In this document: positions 19,587 through 28,517 of the stretch, piece by piece
Numbering within the stretch: the first letter of the stretch is position 1
How the letters are laid out: each line of letters opens with the position of its first letter
Assembly (NCBI RefSeq): GCF_000227135.1
Contig: NC_018243.1
Span: forward strand, 167,649 to 199,890
Source: Leishmania donovani
Taxonomy: Eukaryota; Euglenozoa; Kinetoplastea; Trypanosomatida; Trypanosomatidae
Length of the DNA stretch: 32,242 bases
Direction: 5' to 3'
Notes under the pieces: generated by a model
Database searches by the model: none
What the model was told of the DNA's origin: nothing
What the model saw: only the letters and a program-made list of their open reading frames with translations
Position numbers and translations under genes: made by a program

Positions 19587-19665
19587 GGGGGTGCGCTACT
19601 CACATGAAGCATCAAAAGAAGATCACACACACACACACGCACACAAGCACCCGCCGAATGAGATG

Positions 19666-19695
19666 CCGGCTCTTGATAATCAAAGCAAGAGCCGG
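19666..19695. repeat. 10-bp perfect inverted repeat (hairpin)
   Basis: CCGGCTCTTG at 19666-19675 pairs exactly with CAAGAGCCGG at 19686-19695 around a 10-base AT-rich loop. It is about 430 bases downstream of the DHODH stop on the transcribed strand, close to a second hairpin at 19763-19785. A structural element in the 3' untranslated region is possible. Confidence 0.8.
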
Positions 19696-19762
19696 ATATG
19701 CGGCGAAGCCCAAAACATCCGAGCGCAAGACCGATCCCCACTTCGCTCGCCCTCTCCCACAT

Positions 19763-19785
19763 CCGAAGCAGTGCCGCTGCTTCGG
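19763..19785. repeat. 9-bp perfect inverted repeat (hairpin)
   Basis: CCGAAGCAG at 19763-19771 pairs with CTGCTTCGG at 19777-19785 around a 5-base loop. It forms a compact stem about 340 bases downstream of the DHODH stop on the transcribed strand, 67 bases from the neighbouring hairpin. Confidence 0.8.
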
Positions 19786-20123
19786 TATCGTTGTTCGTCG
19801 ATGCGGTCGCTGGTGCTGCGAGATGCCCTACCTCGCTCCACGCATCCCGTTCACGCGCGTCTGTATCGAGCGCATGAGCTGGAAGCTGAAATGGGCTGTG
19901 CAAGCAAGCAGCAAAGGCGGCACACAGGGAAAAGGAGCATGAGAGGAGGAGGGGGGGACACCACGGCAGATGGAGTGCCCGCGTCGCACATGTGCACGCC
20001 ACCGGAGCTTGTGGTGTCTACCTCCGCCCTCCCGCCGCCGCTCGCGTGTACGCATGTGAAAGGGTCGCACTGCTGTTTTTCAGTGCTTCCTGTTGCTCTC
20101 CTTTAGCTCGTGCTCTCGGCCGT

Positions 20124-21065
20124 TCAATCCAGTGTCCTGACCTTGCCGCGAAACTCGTCCAGCGTCTGGTAGCCCTTCTTCGCCATCACATCCAGCAGCT
20201 CCGACGTGAGTCGCTCGAAGATGGCGGGTCCCTCCTCGTGCAGCGCCGTGCCGACCTGCACCATGGAGGCACCAGCGAGCACGTGCAGGAAGGCGTCCTC
20301 ACCGGTGTACACGCCACCGCAGCCAAAGATGAGCTTGCCGGGGCAACGGCGGTAGAACGCGTTGACGTTCGCCAGCGCCGTGGGGAGGACGTAGCGACCA
20401 CCGAGGCCGCCGAAGCCCTGCTTCGGCTTGATCACCACGGACTCCGTCTCCGCGTCGATCACGAGGCCGTTACCGATGCTGTTGATGCAGGTAATGAACT
20501 GCACCTGCGGGAACTCGTTGAGGATCTCGGCGGCGGCATCAAAGTGGGCAAAGTCGAAGTACGGCGGCATCTTCACACCAAACGAGTGCGGGTACACCTC
20601 CGAGACCGCCGTCAAGCACTGCCGCATCGCGTCGAAGTCGTAGGCCACCTGCGGCTTGCCGGGAACGTTGGGGCAGGACAAATTCAGTTCCAGGATGACG
20701 CCCTTCTCTGTCGCGACAGCGGCAAGGCGCTTGCACATCTCAACATTCTCCCTCACTGACAAGCCGGACATGGACAGAAAGAGCGGCTTCCTGCCGTAGT
20801 CGTGCTGCTCCGCGGCGTAGGCCAGATAGAAGTCGAACCCGTTGTTTGGCAGGCCCATCGAGTTGATGCTGCCAAGCGGTAGGGCCCGGTAGCGCGGAGT
20901 CGGATTGCCCTCGCGGAGAGCGGGGGTGCAACTCTTCGAGACTAGAGAGCCACTCGCCGACTCGGTCATGGCCACCAGGTCTTCCGTCGTGCTGCACATC
21001 ACGCCAGCCGCGTTCATGAACGGGTTAGCAAACGTGTTGTTGAGAAGGTCCACCTGAAGGCTCAT
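20124..21065 (-). CDS. DHODH: Dihydroorotate dehydrogenase, class 1A (fumarate), 313 aa
   Basis: Catalyses the fourth step of de novo UMP synthesis, oxidising dihydroorotate to orotate with FMN. The class 1A enzyme of trypanosomatids is soluble and passes electrons to fumarate. The class-1A catalytic Cys131 lies in NLSCPN. FMN and substrate ligands sit at expected places: Lys44 in SLVSKS, Asn68 in INSMGLPN, Asn128, Lys165 in FGVKMPP and Asn195 in CINSIGNG. A C-terminal GCGGVYTG and MVQVGTAL supply the FMN phosphate site. There is no N-terminal membrane segment as in the mitochondrial class 2 enzyme. ATG 21065 gives the family length; the frame upstream to 21773 is low-quality and not coding. 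It is the most downstream member of the pyrimidine block, co-oriented with ACT and UMP synthase. Confidence 0.97.
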   Translation of the reverse strand: MSLQVDLLNNTFANPFMNAAGVMCSTTEDLVAMTESASGSLVSKSCTPALREGNPTPRYRALPLGSINSMGLPNNGFDFYLAYAAEQHDYGRKPLFLSMSGLSVRENVEMCKRLAAVATEKGVILELNLSCPNVPGKPQVAYDFDAMRQCLTAVSEVYPHSFGVKMPPYFDFAHFDAAAEILNEFPQVQFITCINSIGNGLVIDAETESVVIKPKQGFGGLGGRYVLPTALANVNAFYRRCPGKLIFGCGGVYTGEDAFLHVLAGASMVQVGTALHEEGPAIFERLTSELLDVMAKKGYQTLDEFRGKVRTLD

Positions 21066-22436
21066 GTTTGCAGCAGCGGGCAGGGCAGGAGTGTCGCAGC
21101 AAAGGAAGAGTGGGTTGCAACACGCAGCAGGTGCGTGTGGATGTTCGTCGCACTGGCCGCGCACGTTGAAGGAGAAGTGTGTGCGCGTGTGTGTGATGAT
21201 GGCTGATCGACCTCGACCTCTTGGTATGGCAAAGCCTTGCGAGGGGTGATGGAGTGGTCGATGATAGGTTTGGGCGGCAGCAGTGGTGGAGCGAGGAGAA
21301 GAGATGCACGTGGCAGTCCAGGGGAAAATGGAGGAGGTCGGAGAGTGCATTGAAGAATCATGCGCCGTAGTGGCTATCACTGATAGTCTGCTCGACTCGT
21401 CGTGATGATGGACAGCGTAGCAGCATAAAGACACCTTTAGTGGGCGACTGGGCTGGCGGAGGAACGACGGAAAAGCACAGGGTTGTCCTCGACACCTGCC
21501 TTCACGCTTTCTAGGCTGATATCGCCGAGCCGCTGCACAAGCCCTTTCATTCTGTGGCAACAACAACACCAGGAGAGCGCGACGGACGCGCGTCAGCTCA
21601 GCAGATCGTGCGCGACTACGCATGCCCACATGTGTGCGTGTTCGCGCTGCGGCAATGCCAACTCGACCATCACAACGATAACGTGGCGACAACACGAGCC
21701 GGCTGCATCGGTGATCGGTGCCAGAAGAGAGAGAGAGATCGATGGAGTTGCAAGCCGGCATGCGCGCGGGCATTGATATCGCTCCGTTGCGCTCGCTCGC
21801 TCTCTGACTTGTTCCTTCTTATGATGTTATGGTCGCTGTGTGAGCTGCGATTTACTTTGAGTGAGAGAGGATAGATCTGTGTGTGTGTGCGTGCGTGCCT
21901 GCCAATGTCCTGTGGAGGGGTGCGACCCCTCTCGTGTGCAACGATGTCTGTCGCATCACCGAACACGCACGGGAACAGCGAGACACACAGCAGCGCTGTG
22001 TTGCGCACGTCGATAGGGGAAATTTCTCTGTCTCTCTCCTATGCCGCCATGTTTGTGGGGGTGTCTGTGTGTGTGTGGGGGGGGGGGGGACAAGCATCAG
22101 CATCACCGTCACCATCACCACACGTTCAGGAGGAGGGGGCAGCTTCAATGTCAAGAGGACGAAGCCCATAGACAAAACCGCGGTGCTGAAAGACGCCATC
22201 AACTTGGCTTCTGCCCCAGCCTGTGAAGCCCATCTCTCTGTTTTCCTCTTTTGGTGGGTGGCACCATGGTTCCCTGCGGCTTGCGCGTGCGAGTGTGTGG
22301 AGGAGGGGGGTCACTGCTAATCGGTGTATGAGGTCCATGTTGGGCAGCAGTCTATCTACATGAACTCCAGCGCTTCGAATAGCAGCTGCCCCCCCCCGAG
22401 AGAGATGGTGGGTACGCCGCCCTCCCCTCTGGCAGC
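21066..22436. other. Spacer between DHODH and aspartate carbamoyltransferase
   Basis: No coding frame is supported in these 1.37 kb. On the transcribed strand it first holds the ACT 3' untranslated region, with a C13 run at 22077-22089 and a G9 run at 22389-22397, then the DHODH leader. A pyrimidine-rich segment around 21160-21175 followed by AG at 21154-21153 is a weak candidate acceptor for DHODH. Confidence 0.5.
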
Positions 22437-23420
22437 TCAAGAAAGCACGCTGAAGAGGATAGCCATGCGCATGAAGAGGCCGTAGCGCATCTGTCGGAAA
22501 TACGCCGCACGCGGGTCGTCGTCGATGTCGGAGCTGAGCTCATCCACGCGGGGTAGCGGGTGCATGACAATCATCTTCGCCTTCGCGTGTGCCAGGCGAG
22601 CCTTGTCGATCAGCAGGCTAGCCTTAGAAGCCTCAAAGGCGGTCATGGCGTCGGCGTCACCGGCAGCGGAGGCAATAAAGCGCTCCTTCTGCAGGCGCGT
22701 CGCGTAGAGCACGTCGCAGTCGGCCACAATCTCGGGGGTGAGGCCACACGCCTGCTGAATCGCGATCCCGCGCTTCAGCACGTCCGACGCGACATGCTCC
22801 AGCACCTCCGCCGGCATCTCCAGCCCCGCGGGGGCGATGAGGTACACCCTCCTCAGCGCGAAGTTGTGCGTTAGCAGCTTCAGCAGCGAATGCACCGTGC
22901 GGCCCTTCTTGAGGTCCCCGATCAACGCGATCGCAATGCCGTCCACGGCGCCGAGCTCGGCGTGAATCGTGAGGATGTCGAGCAACGCCTGAGTCGGGTG
23001 CTCACCGGCGCCGTTGCCGGCGTTCATGATCGGGTGCGTCGCCACACTCATTGCCTGCTCCAACGCCTCCTCCTTAGCGTGGCGGAGCACGAGCACGTCG
23101 CTGTACGAGTCCAGCGTGCGAATGGTGTCCTGCAGCGTTTCGCCCTTGTTCACAGACGACGTCTCCACCTTGAAGTTCACAACGCTGCCCCCCAGCCGCA
23201 TCATGGCCGCGCAAAAACTCGTCAGCGTGCGAGAGCTGTCCTCGAAGAACAGCGGCGTCATGACGCGACCGCGCAGGGTGTCGATTGTTTTTCCTGCCTC
23301 GATGTGTGTCTTCATATCGAGTGCGAGCTGGATGAGGGCGTCGATGTCAGCGCGCGAGAACTGTGTAGCGGAGGCCACACTCTGGCCCTTGAGGGAGGCA
23401 ACTGGGTTGAAGGTGGGCAT
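22437..23420 (-). CDS. ACT: Aspartate carbamoyltransferase (327 aa)
   Basis: Joins carbamoyl phosphate and aspartate to make carbamoyl aspartate, step 2 of UMP synthesis. All family motifs are in place. The carbamoyl-phosphate loop FFEDSSRTLTSF (58-69) is a variant of the usual FxExSTRTRxSF. The lysine loop is SSVNKGETLQDT (Lys92), followed by LRHAKE (113), HPTQALLD (141-148), GDLKKGRTVHS (168-178), ATRLQKERF (241-249) and HPLPRVDE (287-294). The length matches a free catalytic subunit, not fused to CPS II or dihydroorotase as in animals. ATG 23420 directly precedes good codon bias, and the frame upstream is spacer. Neighbouring DHODH and UMP synthase on the same strand support the assignment. 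No regulatory subunit gene is nearby. Confidence 0.97.
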   Translation of the reverse strand: MPTFNPVASLKGQSVASATQFSRADIDALIQLALDMKTHIEAGKTIDTLRGRVMTPLFFEDSSRTLTSFCAAMMRLGGSVVNFKVETSSVNKGETLQDTIRTLDSYSDVLVLRHAKEEALEQAMSVATHPIMNAGNGAGEHPTQALLDILTIHAELGAVDGIAIALIGDLKKGRTVHSLLKLLTHNFALRRVYLIAPAGLEMPAEVLEHVASDVLKRGIAIQQACGLTPEIVADCDVLYATRLQKERFIASAAGDADAMTAFEASKASLLIDKARLAHAKAKMIVMHPLPRVDELSSDIDDDPRAAYFRQMRYGLFMRMAILFSVLS

Positions 23421-23428
23421 GATCGTGT

Positions 23429-23430
23429 CT
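23429..23430 (-). promoter_or_regulatory. Candidate trans-splice acceptor for aspartate carbamoyltransferase
   Basis: The minus-strand tract at about 23434-23452 (T/C-rich, with TTGTTTCTTCTC) is followed by an AG eight bases before the ATG. The signal is good, but the resulting leader would be very short, so an AG further upstream may be used instead. Confidence 0.35.
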
Positions 23431-23739
23431 ACGTGAGAAGAAACAAGACGGCGTTCTGCGTCCGTCTCGCTACACGGTCGCTGGATGATGAGTGCGTATG
23501 TGTAGAGATGTGTGCATACACGGTGTGTGCTCTCGCTGGGCTGCGGTTGTGGTTCGCGCTGAAGCAGAGGAGACTTGCGGGCCAGAGGACAGAGAGGGAG
23601 AGAAGAGGCATGGAGGCGCTCCGTGTGCATGCGCAGTGGCGATTTCGTGCATGAGTCGTCAGAGAGGAGAGGAGGGGAGCCGATGAAGCACCAGCCGAGC
23701 AAAAACAGCCTGCACAGCAGCGACACGAGCGCACACCGC

Positions 23740-25100
23740 CAAACTTCCCTGCAATGATGATGTAAGCGCCGAGGAGCGGTGACATGTTGACGTTCGACAC
23801 CAGCTTCGATGCAACGATGGACACGGCGATGAAGCCGGTGAACCGGAACGTGGGTGTCCGCACCACACAGCCACTAGCAGGCGGTGGAAGCTGTACTCAC
23901 TCCGGTTCAGCGCACCGACTACGCCCTTCTTGCACATCACCCTCGTCCCCATGCTGAAAACACCCAGGAAGACCAGCAGCAAGGGCAGAAGTGCTTCCAT
24001 GACCGCCAGCCCCCGCGCACGGCCAGAGATGTGTCGATCATGCCCTTGGTTGCACGGGTTCCTCTCGCCAGCACAGAGCACCACGAGTGCAGCCATGAAG
24101 CGCCTCCCCGCCCTCACCCCTCCCAGCGTGTTTGACACCCGGAGCACGGTGATCATCTTTCCCCTGGGCAACGGGTTCGCTTTCTCGTGCACGTGCCGCG
24201 GGCACGCTACCGCCACAAGGCCAACGGAGCAGTCCAAGCGCAAAACGATCCGATAGCAGCATCTTGAAGGAGTCCCACAAATTTGGCCGCGTGGCCCATG
24301 ATGCACGCAGCACAGTGCAGTAGATCCCACTCAGGGGAAAAGTCAGTCACGTCACCACCCCCCGGTCACGATCGGGTCGCCATGACAGCGCGCCGACCAT
24401 CCTGCCCGCGATCTTCGAGCCAGCGAAGATGCCAAGCGGCGAGGTGGAATGGCCGTACGGGTTCTGGCACTCCACGGCGCCGCAGGGCCACAAGTGTCGC
24501 GCATCCAGCAAGCGGCACTGCCTCGCACGCCGTCCGCGCCGTGTACACCCCACAGTTTGGCCCCGGGGTAGTGTACAACTGCGAGTAGAGCGGTGTCGAA
24601 GTGGTGACCTGACTTGAGGGACGCCACCCGATCATTGAAGCCACGTTCACCTTGCGATTCTCGCGATTAGCGAGCGCCAGCAGAGACGCCTGTGACAGCT
24701 TGGACGGGATCGGCGTAGACACCTGTGCGTTCAGCAAGAGCTTGTCCTCGCGTAGAAGCGTTACCTGCTTCTGCAGACCCCGAAGCACCGTCGCTGCGGC
24801 GGCAGACGTGCCCATCGGGCTTGCATTCGGGGTGACTCCGCAGGCCGTCATTATGCCGCAGAGATGGGGGTGCCGGTAGCGCGTGGCAACAGTTGCTTTC
24901 ACGCCACATGTGGGGCAGTGATGCTCAAGATAGAGGCCGACTGGGCGCTGCCCCGTGGTGCTGCCCGCTGCGGAGAGCGGGGGACGCACAGCCGCTGTTC
25001 TGAGCAGTCCGCAATTCTGGGCGGCCGCTCCCAGGCGCCCTATGCACGGCTCATCCTGACGTCCGCGCAGCGTTGCCTCATAGACCTTCGAGGTGAAGGT
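23740..25100 (-). pseudogene. Decayed coding relict, family unknown
   Basis: Several stretches have third-position GC bias typical of Leishmania coding DNA, but they lie in different frames separated by stops. From about 25090 to 24500 one frame reads a soluble, Cys-containing protein (HHCPTCG, then a helical VLRGLQKQVTLLREDKLLL segment and SMIGWRPSSQV). From about 24530 to 24350 another frame continues with ECQNPYGHS...IFAGSKIAGRMVG. Between about 24330 and 23900, and again near 23860-23740, further frames give hydrophobic segments (EALLPLLLVFLGVFSMG; FTGFIAVSIVASKLV) suggesting membrane helices. No single frame covers the locus. I could not identify the parent family. It may be a pseudogene or two merged relicts; chance open frames in GC-rich DNA remain possible. 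Confidence 0.4.
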
Positions 25101-26522
25101 CGGTCGAGCCGGTGATCGTCGCTGCTCGTCGCTGCCGCACCACGGGGGAGGCCTGTGACAGGCACGCGACGACGGAGCACGCGGAAAGGAAGAGAAGGAA
25201 GGGGGATGGAGAGCGACGGAGAGGCAGCGGTGGCAGCGAACAAGTGAGTGAAGAACTGATGTGGTCCTAGCCTGCGCGAGATAGAAGGTGAACATCGTGT
25301 ACGCAGGCGTGTGCGCGGGCGTGGGTGTGTGTCGCTGAGCAGGACGCAAGCACTCCCCGAGCGGGCGGAGGAGGGACATTGTCACATCGAGAGACCTGAG
25401 AATGAGGGCATGAGGAGCGATAGCAGGACAGGCGAGGGAGAGCTTACCGAAAAACGCGCTACACGAACGACTGGTGTTTGGGGGAAAAGCAGAAAGAGGA
25501 AGGCACAAGCCCACGCTCTGTGTGTATGCACCGGAGCGTGTGCCGGTGTGCGCGTAAGAGGAGGGTGTGCAATATAGAGAGAGAAAGCAGCAGCAATGCA
25601 GGCTAAAGTGGTGAGCTCAGCCCGAACAGGGGCATCTGAGCAGCGCGTCACGTCGATAGCGTGAGAGCAGAGAGGCGAGAAAGAACTTCCGTGTGGGAGG
25701 GGGAGGGTTCGGGAGTAGGCGAGTACATGCACAGCCACACCAGCACGCAGACACATACATAGGGACTGACAGCTGCAGCACCGGCTGTCAGTCTTCCCTC
25801 TTTCACCACCCAACTACCCCTCCTCCTTCACAGCCAGTGTTGCCGCACTGTAACGGAGACCCTTCGCTCCCATCGCCCCTTCGCTAAAAGGATTCATCGC
25901 CACCGCTGTGCTACCTGGGTCGCTTTTATGTCTCGCACTCTCGAGCGCATCTCGTGTACACGAGCACGCTTGCGCGCATGGCACACACGCACGCTACACG
26001 TACACTTCAACGGTTGCTTTACGTCGTCCTTTATGAGATAGATAAAAAAAAAACGGGCGCGCCCCCTCCGCACTCGCCTCCTTTGCGCTGCGCACGCACA
26101 CGCGCACAGAGAGAGAGAGAGAGCGGGAGGGAGACACGGAGGAGCACAGAGAATACTAATAAAACAAGAGCGAGTGCGGGCGTGTGAAGTGCAGTTGTTT
26201 TCGGGTGTATACACAACTATGCGTGTGTGCCGTGCGGTTGCGAGATGGCTTCCATTACATCATTGACTATGCGCGCACCTATGCACAGACGGGGACGCAT
26301 ACGGCCCGTCCATCATCATGGGTGCGCGAGCGCGCGCTTCGCCCTCGTCCGTTTTCAGACACACACACACACACTAGACACACCGTCTCGTTTCGTCGTA
26401 CGCGTCCTTTGAGCCGGTCGTGTACCCACCACTGGCATGCTCGCACCCGCTTTCCCCTTCGCAGCTCCTCGCGTGTGCGTGTGTACAGGGGGGGGGGGGT
26501 AGTGCGTTACTTATAGGTGTGT
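25101..26522. other. Spacer downstream of UMP synthase; no gene seen
   Basis: This is the presumed 3' untranslated region of UMP synthase and the intercistronic DNA. It includes a G12 tract at 26488-26499 (C12 in the mRNA, starting 23 bases after the stop), CA repeats near 26359-26373, a GA repeat near 26107-26122 and the hairpin at 25764-25793. No coding frame is supported. Confidence 0.55.
25764..25793. repeat. 10-bp perfect inverted repeat (hairpin)
   Basis: GACTGACAGC at 25764-25773 pairs with GCTGTCAGTC at 25784-25793 around a 10-base loop. It lies about 730 bases downstream of the UMP synthase stop on the transcribed strand. Its geometry (10-bp stem, 10-base loop) matches the one below DHODH, but the sequences differ. 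Confidence 0.8.
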
Positions 26523-27896
26523 TTATAGCTTGCTCTGCTTCCACTGACCGAGGAAGGCGCGCACATCCGCCTCCTGCTGGGAAGTGATGGCGTTGCTCTT
26601 ACGCCAGAGCGGTAGCAGCTGGTGGAGCCCCACCACGGCCTCAAAGTCGTAGCCGAGCTTGTTCAAGAAGGCCTTGGCACCCATATCGCGGTCCACCAGC
26701 ACCACTATCGACACCACCTCAAGCCCAGCAGATCTAAGCTTCTCAATCGCCTCGACCTTGGTCTCACCAGTGGACACGAGGTCGTCGATGATGACAACGC
26801 GGTCGCCCTTCTTGTACTCGCCCTCGATGGCCGCCTTTGTGCCGTAGATCTTCGCCTCCCGGCGGGGGTAGATGAGCGGGACGTTCATCTCGTTGGAGAT
26901 GGCGCTAGCGATGGGTAGCGCGGCGTACGGCAGGCCGGCGATACGGTCGAACTTGTAATGGCGCAGCACCTTCGCGTATTCGCGAGCCACGAGCCGCATG
27001 ATGGCCGGGTACGTGACAAGGCGGCGCAGGTCAATGTAGATCGGCGAGGACTTGCCTGACTTGAGCGTGAAGTTGCCGAAGCGCACGCAATGTGAGTCCA
27101 CCAGTGCCTTCGCCAGCTCGACGGAGGCGCCTTTGGCGAAGCGGATCGCGTTGATCTCCTCGCACAGCTCCTTCGCGGCGGCGCGTGGGTCGGCCGCGCG
27201 GGCGAGGCCGCGCGACACGTTGATGAGCATGCCGCTGCCATCGGCGCGGAGACCCGCATCAAGGCTCGCCTTGAGGCTGCCGCCCTGGGCGCCGATGCCC
27301 GGCACCAGGAACCACAGCGTTGGCGCACGCGCGCGCACGCGAGCCAGCGCGACTGGGTCCGTTGCCCCGACGACCAGGCCGACGTTGCCGTTCACGTTCC
27401 ACGGGCCCTCGGCGCGCTCGGCAACGGCCTCGTACAGGTACCTGTCACCTACGCGCAGGCACTGCAAATCGTTGCTGCCCTTGTTCGACGTCTTGCAAAG
27501 TACAAACACAGCCTTGTCGGGGTAGCGCATGAACGGCTGAAGGCTGTCAGAGCCCATGTACGGCGAGGCAGTGATGGCGTGCGCGTTCAGGTGCTTGAAG
27601 GCGGAGGTGGCGTACGCATCGGCGGTGTCAGCGATGTCACCGCGCTTCGCATCCAGCACCACGGGGATGCCAGCGGGAACGGCACGAATCACTTCCGACA
27701 GCGCTGCCCAGCCCTCGGCGCCGAAAAACTCGAAGAAGGCCGCGTTCGGCTTGTAGGCAGCGGCGTACTCGTGCGTCTGCTCAATCAAGCGCTTGCACTC
27801 CTCCACCGCCGCAGCTGCCGTCTTGGCGCGCGGGTCGAGGCCGACGCAGAGCAGCGAGCGCTTGGCGCGCTCGTTGAGGAGATCAAAGAAAGACAT
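26523..27896 (-). CDS. UMPS: Bifunctional OMP decarboxylase–orotate phosphoribosyltransferase (UMP synthase), 457 aa
   Basis: Performs the last two steps to UMP. The order is OMP decarboxylase first (about 1-245), then orotate phosphoribosyltransferase (about 258-440), the reverse of the animal/plant fusion and known from trypanosomatids. The decarboxylase shows LCVGLDP (Asp21), Lys49 and the catalytic LDAKRGDI (Asp82, Lys84, Asp87), in the form seen in the longer bacterial-type enzymes. The transferase shows RFGNFTLKSGKSSPIYID and the PRPP loop VVIIDDLVSTGET (about 367-379). The protein ends in Ser-Lys-Leu, a type 1 peroxisomal signal, so it should be imported into glycosomes, as reported for Leishmania UMP synthase. 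ATG 27896 gives the reported length, and the frame upstream is spacer. Confidence 0.98.
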   Translation of the reverse strand: MSFFDLLNERAKRSLLCVGLDPRAKTAAAAVEECKRLIEQTHEYAAAYKPNAAFFEFFGAEGWAALSEVIRAVPAGIPVVLDAKRGDIADTADAYATSAFKHLNAHAITASPYMGSDSLQPFMRYPDKAVFVLCKTSNKGSNDLQCLRVGDRYLYEAVAERAEGPWNVNGNVGLVVGATDPVALARVRARAPTLWFLVPGIGAQGGSLKASLDAGLRADGSGMLINVSRGLARAADPRAAAKELCEEINAIRFAKGASVELAKALVDSHCVRFGNFTLKSGKSSPIYIDLRRLVTYPAIMRLVAREYAKVLRHYKFDRIAGLPYAALPIASAISNEMNVPLIYPRREAKIYGTKAAIEGEYKKGDRVVIIDDLVSTGETKVEAIEKLRSAGLEVVSIVVLVDRDMGAKAFLNKLGYDFEAVVGLHQLLPLWRKSNAITSQQEADVRAFLGQWKQSKL

Positions 27897-27956
27897 ACGA
27901 TAAGACGAAGATGTGTTGGTGTCCGTGTGTGGGAGCGAGAGGAAGACAGTAGGTTC

Positions 27957-27958
27957 CT
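27957..27958 (-). promoter_or_regulatory. Predicted trans-splice acceptor for UMP synthase
   Basis: A strong pyrimidine tract on the minus strand (about 27970-28015, with CTCCTTCTTCTCCTCCTC) precedes an AG at 27958-27957, giving a leader of about 60 bases before ATG 27896. Confidence 0.45.
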
Positions 27959-28517
27959 GCGTGCGTGAGACGGCGCAGAGGAGGAGAAGAAGGAGCAAGG
28001 CGGAGGAGTGGAGGATACTTTCGGTGCCTTTTATTTCGCAGAAGGTGCGGCGGGCAGAAAACACGCGTCTGCGTGAGCCGGGAAGCCGCCACAATATCCA
28101 GCGCTCTAGACACTTACGCGTGCATCACTATGCGCGTACGAGAAAGTGGAGAAGGGGGTGGCAAGAGAAGTGCGCGACGGCGAGGGACGGCGCAGGTGCT
28201 CTGAAGAATGCACAAGACGATCGCAGGGTCCCACTCATCAAACTCATCTCTTGCGGCCTAGCGTGGCACACACACACACAGACACACACAACGCGGACGT
28301 AGGGATGCTTGTTGCTGTGCAATGGTCAATCATGTAGGTACTTGTTCGCGCATGCTATTCTTTGCGTTTTGGGGCTCATGCCGTGAAGCTGATGGCATCG
28401 CCTCTCGTCTCGCTGCACCCTTCCACTATCTCCTTCGACACACCCCATACAGTCACGCACGTGGCGCACACGTGTGTGCGTGTGCACGGCGGAAAAGATA
28501 GAGGGGGTGGAGAGAGC
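27959..28517. other. Spacer between UMP synthase and the kinase-like gene
   Basis: This is the shortest intergenic interval of the pyrimidine block (621 bases start to stop). Apart from the UMPS splice tract and a short CA run near 28267-28290, no other feature is evident. Confidence 0.6.

Noticed and set aside
19992..20759. Plus-strand open frame of 255 codons antisense to DHODH
   Set aside because: Shadow of GC3-rich coding DNA. DHODH on the minus strand is unambiguous.
22890..23654. Plus-strand open frame of 254 codons antisense to ACT
   Set aside because: Shadow frame with a His/Val/Arg-rich product typical of the complement of Leishmania genes.
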